A program made the translations under genes and the position numbers. This document shows, piece by piece, positions 18,749 to 29,988 of a stretch of 64,000 nt of DNA. The stretch covers positions 62,001-126,000 of the forward strand of contig NZ_VDGT01000006.1 of assembly GCF_006335015.1 (NCBI RefSeq), in the 5' to 3' direction. Every line of letters begins with the position of its first letter. Within the stretch, counting starts at the first letter, position 1. The notes beneath the pieces were generated by a model that was not told the DNA's origin, did no database searches, and worked only from the letters and a program-made list of their open reading frames with translations. This DNA is from Streptomyces sedi (lineage in GTDB: Bacteria; Actinomycetota; Actinomycetes; Streptomycetales; Streptomycetaceae).

Positions 18749-18769
18749 GAGGCCCCTCTCCGCAATGAG

Positions 18770-19696
18770 CTAGGACCGCTGGTGCAGTCCCAGGTTCTTG
18801 TAGACGTCCAGCGTTGCCGTGGAGTGACTTGACGTGTTCAGCGTGATGAAGTGCAGGCCAGGAATGTCCTCGCCCATCAACCGCGCACACAACTCGGTGG
18901 CGAACTCGATCCCGACCGAGCGTACAGCCATCGGATCGTCCTTGACCGCGAGGATGCGTCTTTTCAGGTCAGGGGGGACGCTCGTGTTGCTGAGCTGTTG
19001 GAAGCGGTCGATCTGGCGGGCATTGGTGATCGGCATGATCTCGGGGATGATCGGCGTCGCGCAGCCGGCGGCGGCCACCCGGTCGCGCAGCCTGAGGTAG
19101 TCCTCGGCGTGGAAGAACATCTGGGTGATCGCGAAGTCGGCGCCGGCACGGCACTTCTCCACGAAGTAGCGGACGTCGCTCTCCCAGTCCAGGGACCTGG
19201 GGTGCATCTCGGGGAACGCGGCGACGCCCACGCAGAAGTCGCCCGACTCCTTGATCAGCCGCACCAGTTCGGCGGCGTAGCTGACGCCCTCGGGGTGGCG
19301 GACCCACTCGGCCATCGGGTCGCCCGGCGGGTCGCCGCGCAGCGCCAGCATGTTGCGGATGCCGGCGTCGGCGTACTGCCCGACGATGTTGCGCAGCTCG
19401 GCGACCGAGTGCTGGACGGCGGTGAGGTGGGCGACGGGGGTCAGGGTGGTCTCGGTGGCGATCCGCTCGGTGGCCCTCACGGTGCGCTCCCGGGAGCTGC
19501 CGCCGGCGCCGTAGGTAACGGAGACGAACGTGGGTGCCACCGCCTCGACGCGGCGGATGGCGTTCCACAGGGTCTTCTCGCCCTGTTCGGTCTTCGGTGG
19601 CGAAAACTCGAAGGAGAACGATCGCTCACCGGCGGCGAGTAGATCGCGAACGGTCGCTGCGCGACCCGACATGGTGCTCGGGATCCCAAGGGCCAT
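18770..19696 (-). CDS. metF: MetF, methylenetetrahydrofolate reductase
   Basis: FAD enzyme reducing 5,10-methylene-THF to 5-methyl-THF for methionine synthesis. The 308-aa protein has the family start SFEFSPPKT with catalytic E30, the [11 protein letters not shown] strand, [13 protein letters not shown], and [16 protein letters not shown]. The ATG follows the thiE stop by 10 bp, so the two are co-transcribed. The ribosome site is weak. An ATG at codon 9 is a less likely alternative because related proteins begin with a MALG-like N-terminus. Confidence 0.96.
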   Translation of the reverse strand: MALGIPSTMSGRAATVRDLLAAGERSFSFEFSPPKTEQGEKTLWNAIRRVEAVAPTFVSVTYGAGGSSRERTVRATERIATETTLTPVAHLTAVQHSVAELRNIVGQYADAGIRNMLALRGDPPGDPMAEWVRHPEGVSYAAELVRLIKESGDFCVGVAAFPEMHPRSLDWESDVRYFVEKCRAGADFAITQMFFHAEDYLRLRDRVAAAGCATPIIPEIMPITNARQIDRFQQLSNTSVPPDLKRRILAVKDDPMAVRSVGIEFATELCARLMGEDIPGLHFITLNTSSHSTATLDVYKNLGLHQRS

Positions 19697-19706
19697 GGCA
19701 GGAAGG

Positions 19707-20375
19707 CTACCGATCACCACCCCCGGCGGGGGAGACGCGTCCGAGGGTCGGACGCTCCCGCAGCCTGCGCGCCAGTCCGGCCGCCGCCGCCTCGGGGTCG
19801 TCGGCCTCGGTGATCGCCCGTACCACCACCACACGGCGTGCTCCGGCGTCCAGCACCTCGTCCAGATTCTCAGCGTCGATGCCGCCGATGGCAAACCAGG
19901 GCAGCCTCGGGGCACGGGAGGCGGCATAGCGGACCAGCGAGAGCCCCGGCGCGGGGCGTCCGGGCTTGGTCGGCGTGGGCCAGCAGGGGCCGACGCAGAA
20001 GTACCCGACCTCCGGGTCGGCGAGCGCCGCGTCCACCTCGTCCGGCGCGTGCGTGGAGCGGCCGATCACGGTGCCGGGGCCCAGGACGGCGCGCGCCGCG
20101 GCCACCGGCAGGTCGCCCTGGCCGAGGTGGAGCACGTCGGGCCGCGCGGCATGGGCGACGTCCGCCCGGTCGTTCACCGCCAGCAGCCGCCCGTGCCGGC
20201 GGCAGGCGTCGGCGAAGACCCGCAGGTACGCCAACTCCTCGGCCGCCTCCAGCTCCTTGTCGCGCAGCTGCACGACATCCACGCCGCCGGCCAGCGCCGC
20301 GTCCAGGAACTCGGGCAGGTCGCCCTGGCGTCGGCGTGCGTCCGTGCACAGATAGAGCCGGGCGTCGGCGAGCAT
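19707..20375 (-). CDS. thiE: ThiE, thiamine phosphate synthase
   Basis: Joins HMP-pyrophosphate and the thiazole phosphate to give thiamine phosphate. The 222-aa TIM-barrel protein shows [10 protein letters not shown] (33-41), [30 protein letters not shown], and the phosphate-binding PTPTKPG loop. Second gene of the probable operon Rv2175c-like gene, thiE, metF, low-complexity gene. The thiazole genes lie nearby on the opposite strand, but thiE itself has no TPP riboswitch in front. Confidence 0.95.
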   Translation of the reverse strand: MLADARLYLCTDARRRQGDLPEFLDAALAGGVDVVQLRDKELEAAEELAYLRVFADACRRHGRLLAVNDRADVAHAARPDVLHLGQGDLPVAAARAVLGPGTVIGRSTHAPDEVDAALADPEVGYFCVGPCWPTPTKPGRPAPGLSLVRYAASRAPRLPWFAIGGIDAENLDEVLDAGARRVVVVRAITEADDPEAAAAGLARRLRERPTLGRVSPAGGGDR

Positions 20376-20441
20376 CGCGGTCCCCCTGGGATTGGTGCCG
20401 GTGGCGGCCCCGGCCCACGGGGTCCGCCACCGGCTGGTGGG

Positions 20442-20807
20442 CTACACGGCGAGCGCCTGGGCGCGGCGCTTCACCTCCGTCCCGCGATTCTCCCGCAGGG
20501 CCTGCGCCGGGGTGCCGGGCAGGCTGTCATCCGGCGTGAAGAGCCACTCCAGCATCTCCTCGTCGCTGAAGCCGTCGTCCCGCAGGAGCGTGAGGGTACC
20601 CGTCAGGCCGCGGACGATCCGGTCCTCGCCGATGAAGGCGGCCGGCACGTGGAGCGCGCGGTTCTCTCCGCGGCGCACCGCGATCAGCTGGCCCTCCTTG
20701 ACCAGCTGGCGGACCCGGGTGACTTCCAGGCCCAGGACTTCCGCGATGTCGGGGAGGGTCAGCCAGGCGGGGACGAGAGCGTCGGTCTTCGCATCAATCT
20801 CGGTCAC
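20442..20807 (-). CDS. Rv2175c-type DNA-binding protein
   Basis: A 121-aa winged helix-turn-helix protein of the actinobacterial Rv2175c family. The HTH is at about 16-45 (LTLPDIAEVLGLEVTRVRQL), and the C-terminus TEVKRRAQALAV is highly typical. In Mycobacterium the orthologue is a substrate of the PASTA kinase PknL; a related kinase gene lies 5 kb away here. The GTG is almost abutted by GGAGG, too close for a normal ribosome site, so the message may be leaderless. Confidence 0.9.
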   Translation of the reverse strand: MTEIDAKTDALVPAWLTLPDIAEVLGLEVTRVRQLVKEGQLIAVRRGENRALHVPAAFIGEDRIVRGLTGTLTLLRDDGFSDEEMLEWLFTPDDSLPGTPAQALRENRGTEVKRRAQALAV

Positions 20808-20839
20808 CCCTCCAGCCTGCCATCTCCCACCGACAACCG

Positions 20840-22042
20840 TCAGCGGGCCGCCGACTTGAGGGGGACGTCGGGGTCGGCGAGCCGCGCCGGGTCGACCGCG
20901 GCGCGCCGGTCGACGAGCCGCCGCCCCTGGAGCAGGTCGCGCGGCCTGTCCACGGCCAGCACCGCCGCCAACGCGCCGTCGCGCAGCCAGCAGGCACTCC
21001 AGCCCCGCCCCGCGCCCCCCGGCTCGCCCCGCCGGACCAGCACGTCCCCCGCGCGGTGCTCGCCCACGTACTGGAGATACCGGCCGAACTGGCTGGACCA
21101 GAAGTACGGCACGGGATCGTGGGTGGCCGACTGGCCCAGCAGAGTGGCCGCGACGGTGCGCGGACCGACCAGCGCGTTGTCCCAGTGGTGCGTCAGCAGG
21201 CGCCGCCCGGAGCGCGCCGAGGGGTAGGAGGCGCAGTCGCCGACCGCGTACACGCCCTCGGCGCCGGTCGCCAGCGCGGCGTCGGCGAGCACGGCGCCGT
21301 CCTCGCCGAGCGGGACGCCGGAGCCGGCGAGCCAGTCGGTGTCCGGGCGGGAGCCGATGCCGACCAGCACGGCGTCGGCGCCCAGCACCGTGCCGTCGGC
21401 CAGCTCCACCTCGCCGTCCCGCACCGCGGTCACGGGCACGCCGGTGCGCAGCGCGGCGCCGGCCTCGGCGTACCAGCCGGCCATCGGCGCGGCGACCTCG
21501 GCGGGCAGCGCGCCGGCCAGCGGGTGCGGCCCGGCCTCGACGACGGTGACGGCGCAGCCGGCGGCGCGGGCCGCGGTGGCGACCTCGGCGCCGATCCACC
21601 CCGCGCCGACGATCACCAGGCTGCCGCCGGCGGCCAGCACCGGGCGCAGCCGTGCGGCGTCGTCCCTCGTGCGCAGTGTCACGACGTTCGGCAGGCCCGC
21701 CGTGCCCGGTAGGTCCAGTGCCAGGGCCCCGCAGGCCAGAACGACGGCCTCGTAGTCCAGCGGACCGCCGTCGGTCTCCAACCGGCGTGCCTCCACGTCG
21801 AGTCGCGTGGCGGTGCGGCCCAGCGCCAGCTCGATGTCGAGCGCGGCGAAGTCGACGGCCAGCTCCAGCTCCGCCGGCTGCCCCCGCAGCAGCTCCTTGG
21901 AGAGCGGCGGCCGGTCGTAGGGCCGGTGCGGTTCGGCGCCGAGCAGCGTCAACGGCCCCCTCCAACCGCCCTCGCGCAGCGCCTGTGCGGTGGTGGCGCC
22001 CGCCAGGCCGGCGCCGACTATCACGATGCGTCCCGAAGTCAC
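20840..22042 (-). CDS. FAD/NAD(P)-dependent ferredoxin reductase-like oxidoreductase
   Basis: A 400-aa pyridine nucleotide-disulphide reductase-like protein. The FAD-binding motif IVIVGAGLAGATTAQALREGG is at the N-terminus (GAGLAG core at 10-15). A second GAGWIG motif near 150 binds NAD(P)H, and YAVGDCA near 265 contacts FAD. The RPYDRPPLSKELL segment is typical of rubredoxin/ferredoxin reductases feeding Rieske oxygenases or P450s. No partner is adjacent. It is divergent from the thiamine operon and separated from it by the riboswitch region. Confidence 0.87.
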   Translation of the reverse strand: MTSGRIVIVGAGLAGATTAQALREGGWRGPLTLLGAEPHRPYDRPPLSKELLRGQPAELELAVDFAALDIELALGRTATRLDVEARRLETDGGPLDYEAVVLACGALALDLPGTAGLPNVVTLRTRDDAARLRPVLAAGGSLVIVGAGWIGAEVATAARAAGCAVTVVEAGPHPLAGALPAEVAAPMAGWYAEAGAALRTGVPVTAVRDGEVELADGTVLGADAVLVGIGSRPDTDWLAGSGVPLGEDGAVLADAALATGAEGVYAVGDCASYPSARSGRRLLTHHWDNALVGPRTVAATLLGQSATHDPVPYFWSSQFGRYLQYVGEHRAGDVLVRRGEPGGAGRGWSACWLRDGALAAVLAVDRPRDLLQGRRLVDRRAAVDPARLADPDVPLKSAAR

Positions 22043-22099
22043 GGCGCCAGCCTACGAGCCGCCGCCACCGCACCGGGTACTACGCTGGCTGGCGGAACG

Positions 22100-22190
22100 A
22101 ACCCACGGGAGCCCGGCCGCACCGGGCTGAGAGGGAGGCTCGCGGCCTCCGACCGTACGTACCTGATCCGGGTCATGCCGGCGCAGGGAG
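22100..22190 (+). ncRNA. TPP riboswitch (THI element)
   Basis: The 5' leader of thiO carries the hallmarks of the thiamine pyrophosphate aptamer: ACGGGAGC opening, the GGGCTGAGAGGGA block (22124-22136), and ACCTGATCCGGGTCATGCC followed by GGCGCAGGGA (about 22161-22188). Binding of TPP would repress translation or transcription of thiO-thiS-thiG. The thiO GGAGGAGG ribosome site follows directly (about 22187-22194), suggesting control of ribosome access. A -10-like TACGCT lies at 22081-22086. Confidence 0.93.
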
Positions 22191-22203
22191 GAGGCGAGAC
22201 GCC

Positions 22204-24472
<2,269 letters not shown>

Positions 24473-24578
24473 TATACGCTTCCGCCACCGCCCCGGGCAG
24501 GGGGACGCCGCCGCACCGAGGCCGGCGCCCGGCCCGCGCGGGCACCACGTACTCGTCTCTCTCGTTCCGGGAGCCCAG

Positions 24579-25748
24579 TTGAGCACTCCGTTCCCGCCTG
24601 GGCAGCCGGCCGGCGGCCAGGAAAGACCCGAGCCCCCCGCGCCACCGCGGGTCCCGCCGCCCCCACCGCCGCAGGCGCCGCCTGAGCGACTCCCGCCGCC
24701 CCGGGAGCCGTTGGCCGTCTGGGCGTTCGTGGCCTCGCTGGTGGCGCTCTTCCCGGTGGCGCTGGCGCTGGGCGTGGTGGCGCTCGGCCGCCTGGCCGGC
24801 GGCCGAAGGCGCGGCCGGGGGTTCGCGACGGCGGCGCTGGCGCTGGCCGGCGCGCAGGTGGTGGCGCTGGCGGTGGGCGTCTCCTGGGCGGCCATGGAGG
24901 GCGACGTGTCCGGGAACCGCGTCACGGAGGCCCGTGAGCGGGAACGCCCGAAGGACGACGGGGGCGACGGCGACCTCCCCGACGACGGGCGGGGAGAGGG
25001 CGGCGAACGCGAGGAGCTCGTCTTCGGCGACGTCTACGCGGGCGACTGCTTCGACAGCGTGTACGGCTTCGGCACGTCGGCGGACAGCCTCACCGCGGTG
25101 CCGTGCGAGGGGCCGCACGAGGGCGAGGTGTTCGGGTCGGTCCAGCTGACCGAGTACGCCCCGGACGACGCGTTCCCCGGCGTCGACGAGCTGCTGGAGC
25201 ACGCCGAGCGCGAGTGCTCCCGGCTCGTCCCCGAGTACGTGCTGGACACCTGGGCGATGCCGCTGGACGTGACGACGGCCTACTACCGTCCGGAGCCCGA
25301 GGGTTGGGAGTGGGGCGACCGGGAGATCCTCTGCTTCTTCGGCCAGGTGGACGGCGAGCCGCTGACCGGCTCGCTGCGCGGGGACCCCACCGCGCTGGAC
25401 GGCGAGTCGCTGGCCTATCTGGAGCTGACGGCACCGCTGGAGGTCGCCGTCTGGGCCGAGCCCGTGCGCGGAACGGTGAACGTGGCGGGCGGCCGGCTCT
25501 GGGCGCGGGAGATGGTCGAGGCGATCGAGGGCGAGACCGACGCGCTCCCGGCCCACGACTGGTCGCTGATCGCGGAGCCGGTGGCCCGGCTGGTCGAGGC
25601 CAGGGAGGACAGCCTCGACACCTGGCGGGAGGCGGCCTCCGCGCGGGACGAGGACGCGTTCTGGGCCTCGGTCGACGAGGGGTACGCGACGATGGGTATC
25701 GGCGTGGAGTTCGAGATCCGCGGGCTCCTCGGCCTGGCGACGACCTAG
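24579..25748 (+). CDS. DUF4190/septum-formation-family membrane protein
   Basis: A 389-aa protein. A Pro-rich N-terminus (about 1-45) leads into two membrane helices (about 46-68 and 80-105) of the DUF4190 type. An acidic Asp/Gly linker follows, then an exported domain with FGDVYAGDCFD, VPCEGPHEGEVFG and a later ERECSR/ILCFFG Cys pair that fits the actinobacterial septum formation family. The TTG start has GGGAG 6 nt upstream. Neighbour of the PASTA kinase. Precise role unknown. Confidence 0.78.
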   Translation: MSTPFPPGQPAGGQERPEPPAPPRVPPPPPPQAPPERLPPPREPLAVWAFVASLVALFPVALALGVVALGRLAGGRRRGRGFATAALALAGAQVVALAVGVSWAAMEGDVSGNRVTEARERERPKDDGGDGDLPDDGRGEGGEREELVFGDVYAGDCFDSVYGFGTSADSLTAVPCEGPHEGEVFGSVQLTEYAPDDAFPGVDELLEHAERECSRLVPEYVLDTWAMPLDVTTAYYRPEPEGWEWGDREILCFFGQVDGEPLTGSLRGDPTALDGESLAYLELTAPLEVAVWAEPVRGTVNVAGGRLWAREMVEAIEGETDALPAHDWSLIAEPVARLVEAREDSLDTWREAASARDEDAFWASVDEGYATMGIGVEFEIRGLLGLATT

Positions 25749-25896
25749 ACCCAGGGTCGCGCGGCCTGGGGCCGGCCGCCGGGCCGGGCCGCCCAGCAGT
25801 CGGCCGACCCCCGCCACACGGCGCCGTTTCGTCACCGTTCCGCTGCGGTCCTGCCGTCAACCCCTCGGCCGGGCGCGCGAGCGTCCGTGGCGGTCG

Positions 25897-25902
25897 TAAA
25901 AT
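25897..25902 (+). promoter_or_regulatory. -10 element giving a leaderless kinase transcript
   Basis: TAAAAT lies 8 bp before the preferred GTG of the kinase gene, so RNA would begin at or within 1-2 nt of that codon. No convincing -35 hexamer is seen. Leaderless messages of this kind are frequent in Streptomyces. Confidence 0.45.
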
Positions 25903-25910
25903 CGAGCGCT

Positions 25911-27845
25911 GTGGACGCCACCCTGCACGACCCGCTGATCGGACACGTGCTCGACGGCCGGTATCGGGTCGTCGAGCGAATCGCCGTGGGCGGCATGGCC
26001 ACGGTCTACCGGGCGGTGGACACCCGGCTCGACCGGGTGCTGGCGTTGAAGGTGATGCACCCGGCGCTGGTCTCGGACGAGGGGTTCGTCGCGCGGTTCA
26101 TCCGCGAGGCCAAGGCCGTCGCGCGGCTGGACCACGCCAACATCGTGGGCGTGCTGGACCAGGGGGCGGACGGCGCCTACGTCTATCTGGCGATGGAGTA
26201 CGTCGACGGCTGCACGCTGCGCGACGTGCTGCGCGAGCGCGGCGCGCTGGCCGTGCGGCCGGCGTTGGAGATCCTGGAGCCGATGCTGGCCGGTCTCGCC
26301 GCCGCGCACCGCGCGGGGCTGGTGCACCGCGACATCAAGCCGGAGAACGTGCTGATCGGCTCGGACGGCCGGGTCAAGGTCGCGGACTTCGGGCTGGTGC
26401 GCGGCGTGGACAGCCAGACGTCGGCGGACACGGGGTCGTTGCTCGGCACCGTCTCCTACCTGGCGCCCGAGCAGATCGAGAGCGGCGCGGTCGACGCGCG
26501 CACCGACGTGTACGCGTGCGGCGTGCTGCTCTACGAGATGCTGACCGGCGGCAAGCCGCACACCGGGGACTCCCCCGCGCAGGTGCTCTACGCCCATGTG
26601 CACCAGGACGTGCCCGCCCCCTCGGACGCCGTGCCGGAGCTGGCACCGCAGCTGGACCAGCTGGTGGCCGCGGCCACCACCCGGGTCCCGGCACGCCGGC
26701 TGGGCGACGCGGCGGCGATGCTGGCGCAGGCCAGGGGCGCGCGGGCGGCGCTCAGCGACGCGCAGCTCGACGCCAGGCCGCCGGCCGCCAGGGACGAGGC
26801 GGGCGGCGCGGGCGGCGAGGGCGGGCCCGTCGGCTCGGAGGACAGGACGCGGCGCGTCTCGCGGCTGCCGGGCGTGGTCCGCCAGGAGCCGGCGGAGGTG
26901 CACCACACCGCCCGGATCGATCTGCCGGCGGGCCCCCCGCCGTCCGACCCGCCGGCGGTGCCCCGCCGCCGGCTCTCCCGGCGCGGGGTGCTCTCGCTGG
27001 TGGTGGCCGGGGTGCTGCTGCTGGTCGGCGGCATCGGCGTCTGGTACATCAACTCCGGTCAGTTCCAGCAGACTCCGGGCGTCTACGACCTGCCGCGCGC
27101 CGAGGCCGAGCAGCGGATGCGGGACGCGGGCCTGGGGGTGAGGGTCGTCGAGCGGTTCTCGGAGAACATCGAGGCCGACCACGTGATCACCACCGACCCC
27201 GAGCGCGGGGAGCGGGTGCGCAACAACGCGACCGTGACGCTCTTCGTCTCCCAGGGGCCCGAGGTCTCCGGGGTGCCCAATCTGCGGGGCGTGCCGTTGG
27301 AGGAGGCCAGGGAGCAACTGGCCGACGCGGGGCTGGTCGTCGGCGACGAGGCCAGGCGTTTCTCCGACGAGGTGCCCAGGGGCGCGGTGATCGGCAGCGA
27401 CCCCGAGCCGGGCACCGAACTGCGCCCGGACAGCGCGGTCGACCTGGTGGTCAGCCGGGGGCGTGAGCTGTCCGTGCCGAACGTGGTGGGGACGGCCGAG
27501 GGCACGGCGATGCAGCGGCTGGCCGAGGCGGGCTTCGAGGTCGAGGTGGCGCCCGAGCGCGTGCACTCCGAGGAGGAGGCCGGCACGGTCGCCGAGCAGA
27601 CCCCGGCCGCCGGCGAGAGCTGGGCGGAGGGCGAGACCGTCGAGCTGTCCATCTCCAAGGGGCCGGAGATGGTGCTGGTTCCCGACGTGCGCGGCGAGGA
27701 CGAGGACGAGGCGGTCCGCGTCCTGGAGGACCTCGGCTTCGAGGTGAACGTCAACCGGCTCTTCTTCACCGGCCAGGTCTTCAACCAGTCGGTCAGGGAC
27801 GAAGAGGCCGCGCGCGGTTCGACGATCACCCTCTGGGTTCGCTGA
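25911..27845 (+). CDS. PASTA-domain serine/threonine kinase (PknB/PkaF type)
   Basis: Transmembrane Hanks-type kinase of 644 aa that senses cell-wall fragments. The kinase domain occupies about 10-275, with ATP-binding K47, catalytic H139-R-D141 and D159-F-G. An acidic linker leads to one membrane helix (about 362-382) and four extracellular PASTA repeats to the C-terminus. The GTG at 25911 was chosen for the well-placed -10 box; an in-frame GTG 24 nt upstream has no ribosome site. It neighbours a secreted SLT lysozyme, fitting a role in cell-wall growth control. Confidence 0.93.
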   Translation: MDATLHDPLIGHVLDGRYRVVERIAVGGMATVYRAVDTRLDRVLALKVMHPALVSDEGFVARFIREAKAVARLDHANIVGVLDQGADGAYVYLAMEYVDGCTLRDVLRERGALAVRPALEILEPMLAGLAAAHRAGLVHRDIKPENVLIGSDGRVKVADFGLVRGVDSQTSADTGSLLGTVSYLAPEQIESGAVDARTDVYACGVLLYEMLTGGKPHTGDSPAQVLYAHVHQDVPAPSDAVPELAPQLDQLVAAATTRVPARRLGDAAAMLAQARGARAALSDAQLDARPPAARDEAGGAGGEGGPVGSEDRTRRVSRLPGVVRQEPAEVHHTARIDLPAGPPPSDPPAVPRRRLSRRGVLSLVVAGVLLLVGGIGVWYINSGQFQQTPGVYDLPRAEAEQRMRDAGLGVRVVERFSENIEADHVITTDPERGERVRNNATVTLFVSQGPEVSGVPNLRGVPLEEAREQLADAGLVVGDEARRFSDEVPRGAVIGSDPEPGTELRPDSAVDLVVSRGRELSVPNVVGTAEGTAMQRLAEAGFEVEVAPERVHSEEEAGTVAEQTPAAGESWAEGETVELSISKGPEMVLVPDVRGEDEDEAVRVLEDLGFEVNVNRLFFTGQVFNQSVRDEEAARGSTITLWVR

Positions 27846-27911
27846 ACGTACGCCGAACGCCGTCAATTGGCGCGGCTTTACCCACATTCACACGCCTGGA
27901 TGCTTTGCCCT

Positions 27912-28007
27912 CGTTAAGCGGCCATTTCTGTGACCCGCGTCATAGGACTTTGGTCACATACGAAAGCGGTTAGTGCTCTCTTCGGGTTCCACGCTCCGTA
28001 CTTAACG
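27912..28007 (+). promoter_or_regulatory. AT-rich leader with nested inverted repeats before the SLT gene
   Basis: The 298-bp gap 27846-28143 is much richer in A+T than its surroundings. CGTTAAG (27912-27918) can pair with CTTAACG (28001-28007), and inside it TGTGACC (27929-27935) pairs with GGTCACA (27952-27958). This nesting suggests a folded RNA leader, or stacked operators. TGTGACCCGCGTCATA also resembles a CRP-type half site. The conserved core of the c-di-AMP (ydaO) riboswitch, known before some Streptomyces wall-hydrolase genes, is not present. Confidence 0.4.
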
Positions 28008-28143
28008 CGGCCAAACGGGTTTTTGCCGAGCGCGCCACACTACGCCATTTAGTACGTAGGGTTATTGCATTTGCTTTTTAAGGGCTGTTAACAAGGGCCA
28101 TCGCGATCCGCGAGCACCACGCGAGAACAAGAGGACCCCTGAA

Positions 28144-28998
28144 ATGCCCGCTCACCGTGGTCCGGTAGGGACCCACATGATCCGTTGGCGGCGGACCGCC
28201 ACCGCCGCACTCGCCACGACGGGCCTGGCAGCCGCCGCCCTCGCCGTCACTCCGGCCTCGGCCGACTCCCCCGAGCAGACGGCATCCGGCACCGCGTCCT
28301 GGCAGGTGAAGGCCGCCGAACTCCCGGGGCAGGGCCGTGCCGCGCTGACAGCGCCGGACGGCGCCTCCGAGGAGACGGCGACCGTGTTGGCGGACGCCGC
28401 CCATCAGCAGCGCGAGAACGCCCTGTCAGGGGCGGATCCCAGCGCCCTCCAGGCGGAGATAGAGCGCCAGGCGGCCGAGTCCAGGGCGGCCGAACGGGCC
28501 GCCGACCGCAGCGCCGAACGCGCCGCGCTGGAAGCCGAGGCCGAAGCCGAAGCCGAGACCCAGGCCGCCGCCGAGGCGGACGCCAAGCCCGCGGCGGCGC
28601 CGGCGCCCGCGGCCGACCCGGCCCCCGAGCCGGAGCCGGAGCCCGCCCCCGAGCCGGAGCCCGCCGCGCCCCAGTACCCGGACAACCTCGACGGCTGGAT
28701 CAACGAGGCGCTGGACATCATGACCCAGCACGGAATTCCCGGAACCTACGAGGGACTTCACCGGAACATCATTCGCGAGTCCAGCGGCGACCCGAGCGCG
28801 ATCAATCTCTGGGATATCAACGCGATCAACGGAACTCCCTCCATCGGGCTGCTCCAGGTGATCCAGCCGACGTTCGACGCCTATCACGTTCCCGGCACGC
28901 CGTACGACCTTTACGACCCGGTCGCCAACATCGTTGCCGCCGCCAACTACGCCTGGGACCGCTACGGTTCCATCGACAACGTGAACGGCCCCTACTGA
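28144..28998 (+). CDS. secreted SLT-type lysozyme/transglycosylase-like protein
   Basis: A 284-aa exported protein. The signal peptide (basic MIRWRR after 12 extra residues, then a long Ala-rich core) ends near ASA-DS at about 38-40. A helical Glu/Ala-rich region (about 85-145) and a Pro-Glu repeat linker (about 146-178) precede the C-terminal transglycosylase-like domain. Its catalytic Glu is in NIIRESSGDPSAIN, with GLLQVIQPTFDAY following. AGAGGAC lies before the ATG. Likely cleaves peptidoglycan during growth or germination, like the Swl/Rpf proteins of Streptomyces. Confidence 0.88.
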   Translation: MPAHRGPVGTHMIRWRRTATAALATTGLAAAALAVTPASADSPEQTASGTASWQVKAAELPGQGRAALTAPDGASEETATVLADAAHQQRENALSGADPSALQAEIERQAAESRAAERAADRSAERAALEAEAEAEAETQAAAEADAKPAAAPAPAADPAPEPEPEPAPEPEPAAPQYPDNLDGWINEALDIMTQHGIPGTYEGLHRNIIRESSGDPSAINLWDINAINGTPSIGLLQVIQPTFDAYHVPGTPYDLYDPVANIVAAANYAWDRYGSIDNVNGPY

Positions 28999-29061
28999 CC
29001 GTTCCTCCCCCGCCCGGGGCCCCGGGCGCGGGCGTGCGGCCGGGCCTGGCAGGCTGACGTC

Positions 29062-29961
29062 GTGCAGCCACGAAGGAACGAAGTCCCGGCCCCTCGCCGT
29101 CCGATCGGCGGCCATGTCCCCGTAGCCGGGGGCCTGGCCGCCGTCGGCGTGCGGTACGCGCGTTCCATCGGGGCCGAGGCGCTCCAGGTCTTCGTGGCCA
29201 ACCCGCGCGGCTGGGCGACCCCGCCCGGCGTGCCCGCGCAGGACGAGGCGTTCGCCGCCGCCTGCGCCGAGGAGGGGCTCCCGGCGTACGTCCACGCGCC
29301 GTATCTGATCAACCTCGGCTCGCACAACGCCGACACCGCCGCGCGTTCGGTCGTCTCGCTGCGGCACTCGCTGCGCCGGGCGCACGCCATCGGCGCGCTG
29401 GGGGTCGTCGTGCACACGGGCTCGGCCACCGGGGGCCGCCCGCGCGAGGTCGCGTTGGCGCAGGCGGGGCGGCTGCTGCTGCCGCTGCTCGACGAGTTGG
29501 ACGCGTGGGAGGGACGGGGCGCCGGGCCCGTTCCGCGGCTGCTGCTGGAGCCGACGGCCGGTCAGGGCTTCTCGCTCTGCTCGCTGGTCGCCGACCTCGG
29601 CCCCTATCTGGCCGCCGTCGGGCACCATCCGCGCGTCGGGGTCTGCCTGGACACCTGCCATGTCTTCGCCGCCGGCCACGACCTCGCCGCCCCCGGCGGC
29701 GCCACCGCCACGCTGGACGCGCTGGAACGGGTCGCGGGCCCCGGCAGGTTGGCCCTGGTCCACGCCAACGACTCGAAGGCGGGCGTCGGCAGCAGGCTCG
29801 ACCGCCACGAGAACGTGGGCGCCGGGGCCGTCGGCGCGGACGCGTTCGGCGAACTGCTGCGCCACCCGGCGACCGAGGGGGTGCCGTTCGTCATCGAGAC
29901 CCCCGGCGGGGTCGAGGGCCACGCCGCCGACATCGCCCGGCTGAAGTCACTGCGCGGCTGA
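29062..29961 (+). CDS. nfo: endonuclease IV (deoxyribonuclease IV)
   Basis: Zinc-dependent AP endonuclease of base-excision repair, 299 aa, similar in length to E. coli Nfo (285). AP2Ec TIM-barrel motifs occur in order: IGGHVPVAGGL near the N-terminus, VHAPYLINLGS, VVVHTGSATGG, LLLEPTAGQG, CLDTCHVFAAGHD, VHANDSKAGVGSRLDRHENVG and VIETPGGVEG. They carry the His/Glu/Asp metal ligands. GTG start; no strong ribosome site. Stands alone. Confidence 0.93.
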   Translation: MQPRRNEVPAPRRPIGGHVPVAGGLAAVGVRYARSIGAEALQVFVANPRGWATPPGVPAQDEAFAAACAEEGLPAYVHAPYLINLGSHNADTAARSVVSLRHSLRRAHAIGALGVVVHTGSATGGRPREVALAQAGRLLLPLLDELDAWEGRGAGPVPRLLLEPTAGQGFSLCSLVADLGPYLAAVGHHPRVGVCLDTCHVFAAGHDLAAPGGATATLDALERVAGPGRLALVHANDSKAGVGSRLDRHENVGAGAVGADAFGELLRHPATEGVPFVIETPGGVEGHAADIARLKSLRG

Positions 29962-29988
29962 GCCCGCGCCGGCTCCGCCGGACGGCGC

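Noticed and set aside
27846..28143. c-di-AMP (ydaO) riboswitch before the SLT gene
   Set aside because: Expected from the gene type, but the conserved GGGTGAAT and CAGCTAACC-type core elements are not in the sequence.
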